A stretch of 58,545 nucleotides of DNA from Granulosicoccus sp. (GCA_013002205.1 JABDKN010000005.1:1-58545); one strand, 5' to 3'; counted from the stretch's first letter, positions 41,544-51,759 are shown. Made by a program: numbers and translations. Notes: generated from the letters alone by a model not told the origin.

Positions 41544-43209
41544 TTTCATCGTAGCCCTTGATCGGTGGATCCGGTTGCTTGGGCACCGTCTGCCGTTCGA
41601 TCATGCGCCTCACCCTTGGCGGGTGTGCTCCGCGATGCAGCGCGTGCAGGGCCTCGGAGATGCCGGAATCGGACATGGTCCGGCGCTGGTTGTGGCGGAT
41701 GTATTCGATCCAGGTGGCCACGTAGTATTTCTCGGTCCAGATATCGGGCTGTTCGAGATCCCGTAACAGCGACCACCGGCGGGCGCCATCGCGTATGCGG
41801 ATACGTCGTCGTGCAGCCATCGCCTCCAGAAACGCCGGGATATCCGGTTCGGCGATATTAAAATCCACGGTTACCATGATCGGCCCGGTGCGAGGCGTGA
41901 GCTGCAAGGCAAGCGCCGGTTCGATAAACCGGTTTAAAGGATCCAGATTGAGTTTGTCGAACTCAGGCATGGGCAACCGCAAGCCGATCACTGCTCCGGC
42001 GATCAGGGTCACGGCAGACAGCATCAACGCATTTTGCAGGCCATGCGTTTCAGCCGTGAGCCCCCACAGCCAGCTACCCGCAACCATGCCGCAGGCATTT
42101 GCTGTCATGTAGAAGGACAATGCCCGGCCGACAACCCAGCGCGGTGTGGAGAGTTGCAGGGATACATTGAGCAGGGCATTGGTGGTCACCCAGCAGGCAC
42201 CACACAGAAGCAGTGCGAAGGCTGCCAGCAGTAAAGTATCGCCCAGTGCCAGCAACAGCACGCCCAGGGCCATGCCGACGAACGCGGTGCGGACGATCGT
42301 TTCGTTGTTGAAGGCTGCTCTAGTTCGCGAGTTCGTCAATGCGCCGCCAACGGCGCCCAGGCCAAACAGCCCCAGCAGAAATCCATAGGTCGATGCACCG
42401 CCTCCCAGCAGGTCCCTGGCAATCAAGGGCAACAGAGCGAGGACGGCCACACCCGTCAGGCCGAATAAAAAACCCCGAAGTATTATTCGCAGCAGATTGG
42501 GTGATAGGCTGACATAGCGTATGCCGGCAGTCGTGGCTTGACGGAATCGTTCTCGTGGCAGAGTGCGCACGATGCCTGGTGTGCGCCACATGGCCAGGGC
42601 AATAATGAGTGCCAGATAGCTCACGGCGTTCAGTGCAAAGGCTGCCGCTGCCCCGGCGATCACGATGATGATACCGCCCAGTGCCGGTCCTATGCTGCGC
42701 ATCAGGTTGAACGACATGCCGTTGGCCATCACTGCCGCAGGTACCTGATCGCGTGGAACGATGTCCCCGACCGATGCCTGCCAGGACGGGTTGTGCAGCG
42801 CACCGCCACAACCGATGAGGAAAGTGAAGCTCAACAACAGCCAGGGTGTCAGCAGATCCAGATACGCTGTCACGGCCAGGGCGGTTGACACTACCAGCAT
42901 CAGTATCTGTGCAACCAGCATGATACGCCGGCGGTCGTAGTTGTCGGCGAGAACGCCCGCCAGAAGTGCCAGGGTCATGATCGGCAGGCTCGTCGACGCA
43001 GTGACCAGCGCCACCATATGCTCTGAATCGGTCAGCGTCGTCATCGTCCAGCCTGCGGCCACTGCCTGCACCAGGCCACCAAGATTGGATACCAGTGTTG
43101 CCAGCCAGAGCGAACGGAATACGGGATTGCTGAACGGCGCCATGGGCCCCGGCTGCGGGCCGGTTGCGCCGGCCGGGGTGGAAGAAACTGACTCAGGTGT
43201 GTCGGACAC
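41536..43209 (-). CDS. MFS transporter (enterobactin-exporter-like, MFS_3) with C-terminal ABM-like domain
   Basis: A 557-residue transporter of the MFS_3 group. Twelve hydrophobic segments span about residues 30-420, with the loop-2/3 signature LAGVLADNYDRRRIML and PRDQVPAAVMANGMSFNLMRSIGPALGG. The last ~110 residues form a soluble domain (TGPIMVTVDFNIAEPDIPAF, then WSLLRDLEQPDIWTEKYYV) like antibiotic-biosynthesis-monooxygenase dimeric barrels, a recurrent fusion in this group. It probably exports a small molecule; the substrate is unknown. ATG 43209 is used. The stop lies inside the repeat cluster next to rluC. Confidence 0.87.
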   Translation of the reverse strand: MSDTPESVSSTPAGATGPQPGPMAPFSNPVFRSLWLATLVSNLGGLVQAVAAGWTMTTLTDSEHMVALVTASTSLPIMTLALLAGVLADNYDRRRIMLVAQILMLVVSTALAVTAYLDLLTPWLLLSFTFLIGCGGALHNPSWQASVGDIVPRDQVPAAVMANGMSFNLMRSIGPALGGIIIVIAGAAAAFALNAVSYLALIIALAMWRTPGIVRTLPRERFRQATTAGIRYVSLSPNLLRIILRGFLFGLTGVAVLALLPLIARDLLGGGASTYGFLLGLFGLGAVGGALTNSRTRAAFNNETIVRTAFVGMALGVLLLALGDTLLLAAFALLLCGACWVTTNALLNVSLQLSTPRWVVGRALSFYMTANACGMVAGSWLWGLTAETHGLQNALMLSAVTLIAGAVIGLRLPMPEFDKLNLDPLNRFIEPALALQLTPRTGPIMVTVDFNIAEPDIPAFLEAMAARRRIRIRDGARRWSLLRDLEQPDIWTEKYYVATWIEYIRHNQRRTMSDSGISEALHALHRGAHPPRVRRMIERQTVPKQPDPPIKGYDETH

Positions 43210-43635
43210 GTTTGTTTGATGGTTCAGATGAAAACGTCAAGCATGGCGATCTGTACGAGAGGCAGGGATGTTCTCACGTCTTCGGTCTTTCTGCCGAGCG
43301 GATGACGTCTTACTCCTGCACGGTGAGAAACAGGCTGGTCGCTTTTGCCAGGTGCACGCAAGCCGGCGCAATGATGGTCGGTATTCCTGCTACCCGTTCT
43401 GCATGCGCCGGTTCCCTCGATGCATCTGCTTGCAGTGTTTGCACCCGGTCTACCGCAGTCGATGAGTGAGGCGACTGCTGGTATTCCAGATGCCAGTTAT
43501 GACTTGCGAGTGTGCGTGCGCGGCAGCGAAGTGCATCGTGTCAAATGCTCTGGCGTTTTCAATTCACTCGCTGGTACCATTGGCCCACCGGTGGCCCGGC
43601 TGCCACTTTTCGAACAACGACCAGAGGTACATTGG
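43210..43635. promoter_or_regulatory. Divergent region upstream of aceE
   Basis: 426 bases between the MFS gene and aceE. The aceE frame is open from 43420, but this extension has no AceE similarity. No pdhR-type regulator gene is present. Close to aceE, GGCCCACCGGTGGCCC (43582-43597) is a near-perfect palindrome with CACCGGTG at its centre, 39 bases before the ATG. Beyond that I see nothing identifiable. Confidence 0.45.
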
Positions 43636-46293
43636 ATGAACGCCCCGATACATGATATCGATCCGGTAGAAACGGCTGAATGGCGAGATGCAGTCGTGGA
43701 TGTCATCGAAAGGGACGGTGCAGAACGTGCGCACTATCTGTTGGATCGAACGGTGCAGGAGGCCCGTGAACAGGGGAGCAATCTGCCGTTTTCCTCAACC
43801 ACCAGCTATCAGAATTCGATCCCGGCAGATATGCAGGAACCTTATCCGGGTGACCTGGAAATGGAGTGGCGAATCCGCACCATCAATCGCTGGAACGCGA
43901 TGGCAACGGTCGTACGACGTAACAAGGTCAGTTCGGAATACGGTGGGCACATTGCCTCGTTCGCCTCCTCTGCTGTCATGTACGACATTGGATTCAACCA
44001 TTTCTGGCGTGCCCAGAGTGATACGCATGGCGGTGACCTGGTGTTCTTCCAGGGCCATGTCATACCGGGAATCTACGCCCGTAGTTTCATGGAAGGTCGT
44101 CTGACTGAAGAGCAGTTACTGAACTTCCGTTCGGAAGTCGATGGCAAGGGCTTGTCCTCCTACCCGCATCCGTGGCTCATGCCCGACTACTGGCAATTTC
44201 CCACTGTGTCGATGGGACTCGGCCCCCTGTGTGCGATCTACCAGGCAAGATTCATGAAGTACATGCACAACCGGGGACACATAGATATGGCAGATCGCAA
44301 GGTCTGGTGTTTCCTGGGCGACGGGGAGATGGATGAGCCGGAGTCACTCGGGGCGATATCCCTGGCAGCACGGGAAGGTCTGGATAACCTGATCTTCGTC
44401 ATCAATTGCAATTTGCAGAGGCTTGATGGGCCGGTTCGCGGTAATGGCAAGATAGTCCAGGAACTCGAGGGCGAATTCCGGGGCTCCGGATGGAATGTCA
44501 TCAAGCTGCTGTGGGGACAGGGCTGGGACGAACTGCTGGAACAGGACACCAGTGGCATGCTGCGTCGCCTGATGCAGGAGACCGTCGACGGTGACTACCA
44601 GACCTTCAAGGCGAAAGACGGCGCTTATGTGCGCAAGCATTTCTTCGGTAAATACGCCGAGACTGCGGCTCTGGTCAAGGATTGGAGCGATGAGCAGATC
44701 TGGGCACTGCGGCGTGGCGGGCACGATCCAGAGAAGGTGTACACGGCGTTCAAGCGTGCCACTGATACGGTAGGCCAACCGAGCTGCCTGCTGATCAAGA
44801 CGGTCAAGGGCTATGGTATGGGTAATGCCGGTGAAGGACAGAACATAACCCATCAGCAGAAGAAAATGGCCGAGGACCAGTTGCTGGCATTTCGTGACCG
44901 GTTCAAGATTCCGGTTTCCGATGAAGACCTGCACTCCGCACCCTTCGTCACGCTCGACGCAGAGCAGTTGGCCTATTTGAAGGCAAGGCGTACAGCCCTG
45001 GGCGGTGAGTTTCCCAAGCGTAACTGGCGTGATTCACCTGCGCTTGACATTCCTGAACTCTCCGACTTCGGTGCACAGCTCAAAGGCAGCGGGCAGCGGG
45101 AGATTTCCACCACTATGGCGTTCGTACGGGTGCTGACTACCTTGCTGCGTGACAAGAAGATCGGCAAGCGGGTAGTCCCGATCGTGCCGGACGAGTCACG
45201 AACGTTCGGTATGGAAGGGCTGTTCCGCTCCGTGGGCATCTTCAATCCGAAAGGGCAGAATTACACGCCCGAAGATGCCGAACAGATGATGTTCTACAAG
45301 GAAAGCAAGAACGGGCAGATCCTGCAGGAAGGTATCAACGAAGCCGGGGGCATGGCGGACTGGATTGCCGCGGCGACAGCCTACAGTGTTCATGGCGTGC
45401 CCATGATTCCTTTCTATATCTACTACTCGATGTTCGGTTTCCAGCGCATAGGTGATCTGGCCTGGGCTGCCGGAGACAGTCGGGCCCGGGGATTCATGCT
45501 TGGCGGTACGGCCGGTCGTACTACCCTGAACGGCGAGGGACTGCAGCATGAAGATGGTCACTCACATATCCTGGCCGGGACTGTTCCGAACTGCATTAGC
45601 TACGATCCGACTTTCAGCTACGAGGTTGCGGTGATTATCCGGCATGGACTGCAACGTATGTACGTGGATCAGGAAGATGTCTTCTTCTATCTGACGCTGA
45701 TGAATGAGAACTATGTGCACCCGGATATGCCTGAAGGCGTCGAGGAGGGCATCATCAAGGGCCTGTACAGGTTCAGAAACGATTCGCCTGCCGGCAAGAA
45801 GCACGTCAATCTCATGGGTTCGGGCACCATCCTGATGCAGGCCATCAAGGCAGCTGACATGCTGCGCGAGGACTTCGGTGTCAGCGCCGATATCTGGTCG
45901 GCACCCTCCCTGAACGAGCTGGCTCGTGACGGTCAGGACGCTGCGCGCTGGAATCGGTTGAATCCGTTGGAAGCACCGCGTGTGCCTTACCTCACTGCAG
46001 CATTGTCCGATGTATCAGGTCCGGTTATCGCCGCCACTGACTACATGAAAAATTACGCCGAGCAGGTACGCGCCTATGTGCCTCAGCCTTTCACCGTGCT
46101 GGGTACCGACGGTTTCGGACGTTCCGACAGCCGGGTGAACCTGCGTCGCTTCTTCGAAGTGGATGCCAACCACATCGCCGCAGCCGCTATGGTCGAGCTG
46201 TATAAGCTGAAGGCTGTGCCAAAGAAAGAACTGGTGTCTGCTCTGTCCAGATACTCCATTGACGGTAATAAACCCAACCCAAGGCTGGCATGA
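43636..46293 (+). CDS. aceE: Pyruvate dehydrogenase E1 component, homodimeric type
   Basis: Thiamine-diphosphate enzyme decarboxylating pyruvate and acetylating the lipoyl groups of AceF. It is 885 aa from ATG 43636, preceded by AGAGGT eight bases upstream; this length and the N-terminus around DIDPVETAEWRDAVVDVIER match gammaproteobacterial AceE. The ThDP site appears as GDGEMDEPESLGAI with INCNLQRLDGPVRGNG, and the SYPHPWLMPDYWQFPTVSMG segment is diagnostic. It heads an operon with aceF (45 bases on) and the lipoyl-bearing lpd. No frameshift is seen. The product feeds acetyl-CoA to the neighbouring phaAB. Confidence 0.96.
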   Translation: MNAPIHDIDPVETAEWRDAVVDVIERDGAERAHYLLDRTVQEAREQGSNLPFSSTTSYQNSIPADMQEPYPGDLEMEWRIRTINRWNAMATVVRRNKVSSEYGGHIASFASSAVMYDIGFNHFWRAQSDTHGGDLVFFQGHVIPGIYARSFMEGRLTEEQLLNFRSEVDGKGLSSYPHPWLMPDYWQFPTVSMGLGPLCAIYQARFMKYMHNRGHIDMADRKVWCFLGDGEMDEPESLGAISLAAREGLDNLIFVINCNLQRLDGPVRGNGKIVQELEGEFRGSGWNVIKLLWGQGWDELLEQDTSGMLRRLMQETVDGDYQTFKAKDGAYVRKHFFGKYAETAALVKDWSDEQIWALRRGGHDPEKVYTAFKRATDTVGQPSCLLIKTVKGYGMGNAGEGQNITHQQKKMAEDQLLAFRDRFKIPVSDEDLHSAPFVTLDAEQLAYLKARRTALGGEFPKRNWRDSPALDIPELSDFGAQLKGSGQREISTTMAFVRVLTTLLRDKKIGKRVVPIVPDESRTFGMEGLFRSVGIFNPKGQNYTPEDAEQMMFYKESKNGQILQEGINEAGGMADWIAAATAYSVHGVPMIPFYIYYSMFGFQRIGDLAWAAGDSRARGFMLGGTAGRTTLNGEGLQHEDGHSHILAGTVPNCISYDPTFSYEVAVIIRHGLQRMYVDQEDVFFYLTLMNENYVHPDMPEGVEEGIIKGLYRFRNDSPAGKKHVNLMGSGTILMQAIKAADMLREDFGVSADIWSAPSLNELARDGQDAARWNRLNPLEAPRVPYLTAALSDVSGPVIAATDYMKNYAEQVRAYVPQPFTVLGTDGFGRSDSRVNLRRFFEVDANHIAAAAMVELYKLKAVPKKELVSALSRYSIDGNKPNPRLA

Positions 46294-46338
46294 TCATGTC
46301 AACGCATCGTCCAACCAACAGACATTCAGGAGAGCAGC

Positions 46339-47649
46339 ATGTCAGCGCTTGATGTAACCGTTCCGGATATCGGGGATTTCACGGATGTTCCTGTCATCAG
46401 CATACTGGTCGGCGTGGGCGATTCGGTTGCGGCGGAGGATCCGTTGATCGAACTTGAAAGTGACAAGGCCACGATGGAGGTCCCAAGTCCGGCTGCCGGC
46501 GTCGTCCGGGAAATTCGCGTCAGCGAAGGTGACCTGGTATCGATGGGGTCCATGGTGCTGGTACTGGAGTCCGCCGAATCAGACGCTCCGACAGCAGCAG
46601 CTGGTGCAGACAGTGCCTCTGGATCTGCCACGCAACCAGCCAGCATCCCCAAGGAGCAGATTGGTAATGCACCACCGGCACCTGCCATGGCAAGCGCTTC
46701 AGGCGTTGCGGCTGTGAATGAAGCGGGTTTCAAGAAAGCACATGCGTCCCCGTCGATTCGCGCCTTTGCCCGACAGCTGGGTGCAGACCTGTCACAGATC
46801 AAGGGCAGTGGCCGCAACGGACGAATCCTGCGTGAGGATGTGACCGCATGGTTCAAGGGCTCCGGGCAGGGGGCAGGGGCAGCTGCGAATGCCGCGGCTC
46901 CCGCTACGGGGATGGGGATTCCGCCGATCCCGGCTGTGGATTTTTCAAAATTTGGTGATACCGACGATGTGGAGATGTCCCGCATCAAGAAACTCTCCGG
47001 GCCTGCGCTGCACCGATCCTGGCTCAATATCCCGCACGTGACCCATCAGGAAGAGGCTGACATCACGGAGCTGGACAAGTACCGCAAGGAGATGGACACG
47101 CAGGCAAAAACTGAAGGCTACCGGGTCACTCTGCTCAGTTTTATCGTCAAGGCCAGCGTATCTGCCCTCAAGTCGCACTGGGAGTTCAATTCCTCATTGC
47201 ACCCCGATGGCGATAAACTGATCAGAAAACACTATTACAACATCGGGTTTGCCGCCGATACGCCCAACGGCCTGATGGTGCCGGTGATCAAGGACGCCGA
47301 TCGCAAGGGCATAATCGAAATATCCCGTGAGCTTGCAGACCTCTCGGCTCAGGCCCGTGATGGAAAACTCAAGTCGCAGGATATGCAGGGAGCCACGTTT
47401 ACGATCTCTTCACTGGGCGGTATCGGTGGCATTGCGTTCACGCCAATCGTCAACGCACCGGAGGTTGCAATTCTCGGTCTGACCCGTTCGAAGATGTCTC
47501 CCGTCTGGGATGGTGAGCAGTTTGTTCCGCGCAATATGCTCCCCATGTCGCTGAGCTACGATCATCGTGCGATCGATGGTGCATTGGCTGCCCGGTTCGC
47601 AGCTACCCTCAAACATCTGCTGGGCGACGTTCGTCGTCTGATGCACTAG
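46339..47649 (+). CDS. aceF: Dihydrolipoamide acetyltransferase (PDH E2)
   Basis: Core E2 of the pyruvate dehydrogenase complex, 436 aa. It has one N-terminal lipoyl domain with Lys43 in ELESDKATMEV, a flexible Ala/Pro/Ser linker, the E1/E3-binding domain (~132-170, ASPSIRAFARQLGADLSQI) and the catalytic domain ending with the active site SYDHRAIDGALAARF. Only one lipoyl domain is present, against three in E. coli AceF; two further ones lie on the downstream lpd product. It starts 45 bases after aceE and ends 11 bases before lpd, so all three are probably one transcript. Confidence 0.95.
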   Translation: MSALDVTVPDIGDFTDVPVISILVGVGDSVAAEDPLIELESDKATMEVPSPAAGVVREIRVSEGDLVSMGSMVLVLESAESDAPTAAAGADSASGSATQPASIPKEQIGNAPPAPAMASASGVAAVNEAGFKKAHASPSIRAFARQLGADLSQIKGSGRNGRILREDVTAWFKGSGQGAGAAANAAAPATGMGIPPIPAVDFSKFGDTDDVEMSRIKKLSGPALHRSWLNIPHVTHQEEADITELDKYRKEMDTQAKTEGYRVTLLSFIVKASVSALKSHWEFNSSLHPDGDKLIRKHYYNIGFAADTPNGLMVPVIKDADRKGIIEISRELADLSAQARDGKLKSQDMQGATFTISSLGGIGGIAFTPIVNAPEVAILGLTRSKMSPVWDGEQFVPRNMLPMSLSYDHRAIDGALAARFAATLKHLLGDVRRLMH

Positions 47650-47660
47650 GGGATAGGTTC

Positions 47661-49706
47661 ATGGATATCAAGGTTCCCGATATTGGTGACTTCAAGGACG
47701 TGCCGGTGGTCTCCGTGCTGGTGTCCGTCGGCGACACGGTCGCTGCAGAAGATCCGTTGATCGAACTGGAGAGTGACAAGGCCACGATGGAAGTACCTTC
47801 GCCAGTGTCCGGCAAGATAAGCCGAATCGATGTCAAGGAGGGAGATCTGTGTTCCGAAGGCACCAGCATCATGGTGATCGACAGTGCGGACGAATCCTCG
47901 GTATCCGCACCGCCTGCCGTTTCCGAAACGGGATCCACGACGGCTACGGAACCAGCTGGTTATGGATCCGCTGCCGGTGTTCATGAGGTTCTGACTGTCA
48001 CGGTGCCGGATATCGGAGAGTTCTCGAATGTCCCCGTGATATCGATACTGGTAAAGCCTGGTGACAAGGTCGCGGCCGAAGACCCACTGATCGAGCTTGA
48101 AAGTGACAAAGCCACCATGGAAGTGCCATCCCCGGCGGAAGGCACGGTGTCCGAAGTGCTGGTCAAGGAAGGCGACCAGGTCTCGCAAGGCTCAACGATT
48201 CTGACCTTGTCCACTGGCCAGGGTGCGGCTGCACCGGCGGTAGCGCCGGTAGAGGCGTTACCCGCGAGTCGGCCAACTGCCCCGATGGTGGGCGACATCC
48301 ATGCTGAAGTCCTGGTACTCGGGTCCGGTCCGGGGGGCTATACGGCTGCTTTCAGGGCAGCCGACCTGGGGCTGCGCACGGTACTGGTGGAAAAGGACAG
48401 TACGTTGGGCGGTGTCTGCCTGAATGTCGGCTGCATTCCGTCCAAGGCCATGCTGCATGCCGCAAAGGTCATAACGGAATATGAGGAAATGGGCGAACAT
48501 GGATTTACTTTCGTGCGTCCGGACGTGGATATCGATGCTCTGCGTGGCTGGAAAGACAGTGTGGTTGGCAAGCTCACCGGAGGCCTGCAGGGTCTGGCCA
48601 AGGCCAGGAAGGTCAATGTGGTGAATGGTGTCGGGCAGTTTGCCGGTCCCAATACCCTGCGCGTGACCAGCGATGGCCAGGAAACGCTGATCAGCTTTGA
48701 TCAGTGTATCGTCGCGGCCGGGTCTGAACCTGTGACCCTGCCGTTCGTTCCGCATGATGATCCGCGTGTCATCGACTCAACCGGTGCACTTGAGCTGCAG
48801 GACGTGCCCGAACGCCTGTTGATTCTGGGTGGAGGAATCATCGGACTGGAAATGGCGACCGTGTATGATGCACTGGGGTCGAAGGTGAGCGTTGTCGAAC
48901 TCATGGACCAGATCATTCCCGGGGCAGACAAGGACATCGTGAAGCCGCTTCACAACCGCATCAAGGGCCGCTACGAAAACATCTACCTGAAGACCAAGGT
49001 GACCGCAGTCACGGCAAAAAGCGATGGGCTGCACGTGGTCTTCAACGGACCGGATGGTGAACATCAGGAGCGGTTCGATCGAGTACTGGTGGCCGTCGGT
49101 CGCCGTCCCAACGGTGCGCTACTCGGCCTGGACAACGCCGGTGTGCAGGTGGACGAGCGAGGTTTTATCGCCGTCGACAATCAGCAGAGGACGAATGTGG
49201 CGCACATTTTCGCCATTGGCGATGTCGTGGGGCAGCCGATGCTGGCCCACAAGGCTGTCCATGAGGGAAAAGTCGCCGCAGAAGTCTGTGCAGGCATGAA
49301 GCGTGTTTTCGATGCGCGGGTGATTCCATCGGTGGCGTACACGGATCCTGAAGTGGCGTGGGTTGGCATGACCGAGCTGGAAGCCAGGGCCCAGGGTGTC
49401 AACGTGGCGAAGGGCGTATTCCCATGGGCAGCTTCTGGTCGGTCATTGAGCCTCGGGCGTTCGGAAGGCTTGACCAAGTTACTGTTCGATCCCACCGATG
49501 ATCGGGTAATCGGCGCCGGTATTGTCGGGCCGAACGCCGGCGACCTTATTGCCGAGGTGGCCCTGGCCATCGAGATGGGTGCCGATGCGGTGGATATCGG
49601 GCAGACGATTCATCCACATCCGACCCTTTCGGAGACGGTAAACTTTGCAGCAGAGATGTTCGAAGGCACCATAACCGATCTGATTCCGCCGAAGAAAAAA
49701 CACTGA
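47661..49706 (+). CDS. lpd: Dihydrolipoyl dehydrogenase (PDH E3) with two N-terminal lipoyl domains
   Basis: A 681-residue E3 that re-oxidises dihydrolipoyl groups with NAD. Two lipoyl domains precede the flavoprotein: Lys40 and Lys150, each in ELESDKATMEVPSP. The E3 core follows from about residue 214: FAD loop VLGSGPGGYTAAF (~221-226), redox disulfide Cys253/Cys258 in GGVCLNVGCIPSK, NAD loop LLILGGGIIGLEMATV, and the catalytic HPHPTLSET near the C-terminus. Lipoylated E3 with one domain is known (for example in Neisseria); two is less usual. The three lipoyl domains in the operon share long identical stretches, indicating duplication. A hairpin after the stop may end the operon. Confidence 0.95.
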   Translation: MDIKVPDIGDFKDVPVVSVLVSVGDTVAAEDPLIELESDKATMEVPSPVSGKISRIDVKEGDLCSEGTSIMVIDSADESSVSAPPAVSETGSTTATEPAGYGSAAGVHEVLTVTVPDIGEFSNVPVISILVKPGDKVAAEDPLIELESDKATMEVPSPAEGTVSEVLVKEGDQVSQGSTILTLSTGQGAAAPAVAPVEALPASRPTAPMVGDIHAEVLVLGSGPGGYTAAFRAADLGLRTVLVEKDSTLGGVCLNVGCIPSKAMLHAAKVITEYEEMGEHGFTFVRPDVDIDALRGWKDSVVGKLTGGLQGLAKARKVNVVNGVGQFAGPNTLRVTSDGQETLISFDQCIVAAGSEPVTLPFVPHDDPRVIDSTGALELQDVPERLLILGGGIIGLEMATVYDALGSKVSVVELMDQIIPGADKDIVKPLHNRIKGRYENIYLKTKVTAVTAKSDGLHVVFNGPDGEHQERFDRVLVAVGRRPNGALLGLDNAGVQVDERGFIAVDNQQRTNVAHIFAIGDVVGQPMLAHKAVHEGKVAAEVCAGMKRVFDARVIPSVAYTDPEVAWVGMTELEARAQGVNVAKGVFPWAASGRSLSLGRSEGLTKLLFDPTDDRVIGAGIVGPNAGDLIAEVALAIEMGADAVDIGQTIHPHPTLSETVNFAAEMFEGTITDLIPPKKKH

Positions 49707-49709
49707 TCG

Positions 49710-49733
49710 TCGGTCACTGACTTCCAGTGCCGA
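49710..49733. terminator. Hairpin downstream of lpd
   Basis: TCGG-t-CACTG, loop ACTTC, CAGTGCCGA gives a nine-pair stem with one bulge, three bases after the lpd stop, and outer TGATCG/CGATCA can extend it. No T-tract. It may separate the aceEF-lpd transcript from phaAB. Confidence 0.45.
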
Positions 49734-49775
49734 TCAATCCGCAACTCATCACGTCAGCAGAGGTATTCACGCAAT

Positions 49776-50951
49776 ATGAACGATATAGTCATTACTGGCG
49801 CTGCCAGGACTCCCATCGGCTCCTTCAACGGCGCCTTATCCAGTGTATCGGCTGTTGATCTCGGTGCGATTGCCATTACCGAGGCACTGCAGCGTAGCGG
49901 CGTACCCGGCGCAGATGTATCCGAGGTGATTTTCGGCCAGGTACTGACGGCGGGCAGCGGGCAGAATCCGGCACGGCAGGCCGCCATGAAAGCCGGTATT
50001 CCTGCAGAACGAACTGCTGTCACCATCAATCAGGTTTGCGGTTCGGGGCTACGCACGATTGCCATGGGTTTTCAGGCGATCAAATCCGGAGACAGCGATG
50101 TGGTGGTGGCTGGCGGGCAGGAGAGCATGAGCCTGTCGACACATTGTGCGCACCTGCGAAATGGCTACAAGATGGGCAATGCCGAATTTGTCGATACGAT
50201 GATCAAGGACGGCCTGTGGGATGCCTTCCATGGCTACCATATGGGTACAACGGCTGAGAATGTCGCCCAGAAATGGCAGATTACGCGCGACACTCAGGAT
50301 GCGTTCGCAGCGGCCTCGCAGCAGAAGGCCGAAGCTGCACAGGCGGCTGGAAAGTTCAAGGACGAGATCGTTCCGGTGACAGTCAAGAATCGTCGAGGCG
50401 ATATCACTGTCGATGCGGATGAATACATAAAGCCTGGAACCACTACCGAGACGCTCGCCAAGTTGCGCCCTGCGTTCTCCAAAGAGGGTACCGTCACGGC
50501 AGGTAATGCATCCGGCCTGAATGACGGCGCAGCGGCGGTCGTGTTGATGAGTTCCGATGAGGCAAAGAAACGCGGCGTCGCACCGCTTGCGCGGATCGTA
50601 AGCTGGGCCACCGCCGGTGTGGAGCCCGAGATCATGGGTTCCGGACCCATACCAGCCAGTCGCGCAGCGTTGAAAAAAGCAGGATGGGAGATCGGCGACC
50701 TGGACCTGATCGAAGCAAACGAAGCCTTCGCGGCACAGGCCTGCGCGGTCAACAACGATCTGGGCTGGGATACCGATAAGGTCAATGTCAATGGTGGTGC
50801 CATTGCTCTGGGCCATCCCATCGGGGCTTCCGGAACACGTGTACTCATCACCTTGCTGCATGAGATGCAGAAACGTGATGCCAAGAAGGGCCTGGCCACC
50901 CTATGCATTGGTGGTGGTATGGGAATCGCCATGTGCATAGAACGCACATAA
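49776..50951 (+). CDS. phaA: Acetyl-CoA C-acetyltransferase (beta-ketothiolase)
   Basis: Condenses two acetyl-CoA to acetoacetyl-CoA. 391 aa with the acylated cysteine in [16 protein letters not shown], the NEAFAAQA segment, the His motif [17 protein letters not shown] and the second Cys in [10 protein letters not shown]. The start [16 protein letters not shown] is typical of PhaA/AtoB. Its immediate neighbour is acetoacetyl-CoA reductase, which supports the PHB role (PhaA) over fatty-acid degradation. PHB synthase phaC is not in the window. It lies 70 bases after lpd, separated by a hairpin. Confidence 0.93.
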   Translation: MNDIVITGAARTPIGSFNGALSSVSAVDLGAIAITEALQRSGVPGADVSEVIFGQVLTAGSGQNPARQAAMKAGIPAERTAVTINQVCGSGLRTIAMGFQAIKSGDSDVVVAGGQESMSLSTHCAHLRNGYKMGNAEFVDTMIKDGLWDAFHGYHMGTTAENVAQKWQITRDTQDAFAAASQQKAEAAQAAGKFKDEIVPVTVKNRRGDITVDADEYIKPGTTTETLAKLRPAFSKEGTVTAGNASGLNDGAAAVVLMSSDEAKKRGVAPLARIVSWATAGVEPEIMGSGPIPASRAALKKAGWEIGDLDLIEANEAFAAQACAVNNDLGWDTDKVNVNGGAIALGHPIGASGTRVLITLLHEMQKRDAKKGLATLCIGGGMGIAMCIERT

Positions 50952-51025
50952 TCATCAGCACATTGTCGATGCAATCGCATGGGCAGAGGGTGTCTGGATA
51001 ACAATCGACTGGAGATGTAGAGGAT

Positions 51026-51751
51026 ATGGCAAAGATCGCAATAGTCACTGGTGGAACCCGCGGGATCGGTGCTGCCATTTCACAGGGGCTCAAGAATGAA
51101 GGCTACAGTGTCGCTGCAAATTATGCGGGCAACGACGAACGCGCCCGTGAGTTCTCTGAGAGCAGCGGTATTCCTGTGTACAAGTTCGACGTATCGGATT
51201 TCGAAGCGTGCAAGGCCGGTGTCAAGAAAATTGAAGAGGATCTGGGCGGCACTGTCGATATTCTGGTCAACAATGCAGGGATAACGCGCGACGGTACCCT
51301 GCATCGCATGGACCATGAAAGCTGGCAGGCAGTCATCGATACGAACCTGGGCTCCTGCTTCAACATGTCTCGATGTGTCATCGATGGCATGCGGGACAAA
51401 AACTTCGGCCGTATCGTGAACATTGGCTCGATCAATGGTCAGGCTGGTCAGTACGGCCAGGTGAACTATGCGGCGGCCAAGTCAGGTATCCACGGATTTA
51501 CCAAGGCTCTGGCCCAGGAAGGCGCCGGAAAAGGTATTACCGTCAATGCGATCGCACCCGGCTATGTCGATACCGACATGGTGCGCGCGGTGCCCGAAGC
51601 GGTACTGGAAAAAATCATTGCGAGAATTCCGGTAGGTCGACTGGGTCGTGCCGAAGATATTGCTCGTTCGGTTGCGTTTCTGGTTGCCGACGATGCCGGG
51701 TTTATCACCGGTTCGACACTGTCGGTCAACGGTGGCCAGCATATGTATTGA
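51026..51751 (+). CDS. phaB: Acetoacetyl-CoA reductase
   Basis: NADPH-dependent SDR reducing acetoacetyl-CoA to (R)-3-hydroxybutyryl-CoA for PHB synthesis. 241 aa with the cofactor loop VTGGTRGIGAAISQGL, NNAG in LVNNAGITRDGTLHRM, the Ser in NIGSINGQAGQYGQVNYA and the Tyr/Lys pair in YAAAKSG. The DGTLHRM and QAGQYGQVNYAAAK segments are typical of PhaB and distinguish it from FabG. It follows phaA by 74 bases, with a ribosome site (GGAGATG) before ATG 51026. Two stem-loops lie just downstream. Confidence 0.92.
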   Translation: MAKIAIVTGGTRGIGAAISQGLKNEGYSVAANYAGNDERAREFSESSGIPVYKFDVSDFEACKAGVKKIEEDLGGTVDILVNNAGITRDGTLHRMDHESWQAVIDTNLGSCFNMSRCVIDGMRDKNFGRIVNIGSINGQAGQYGQVNYAAAKSGIHGFTKALAQEGAGKGITVNAIAPGYVDTDMVRAVPEAVLEKIIARIPVGRLGRAEDIARSVAFLVADDAGFITGSTLSVNGGQHMY

Positions 51752-51759
51752 GGTTCTTA

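Noticed and set aside
43420-43635. 72-codon N-terminal extension of aceE
   Set aside because: No AceE similarity; ATG 43636 has a good ribosome site and the normal protein length.
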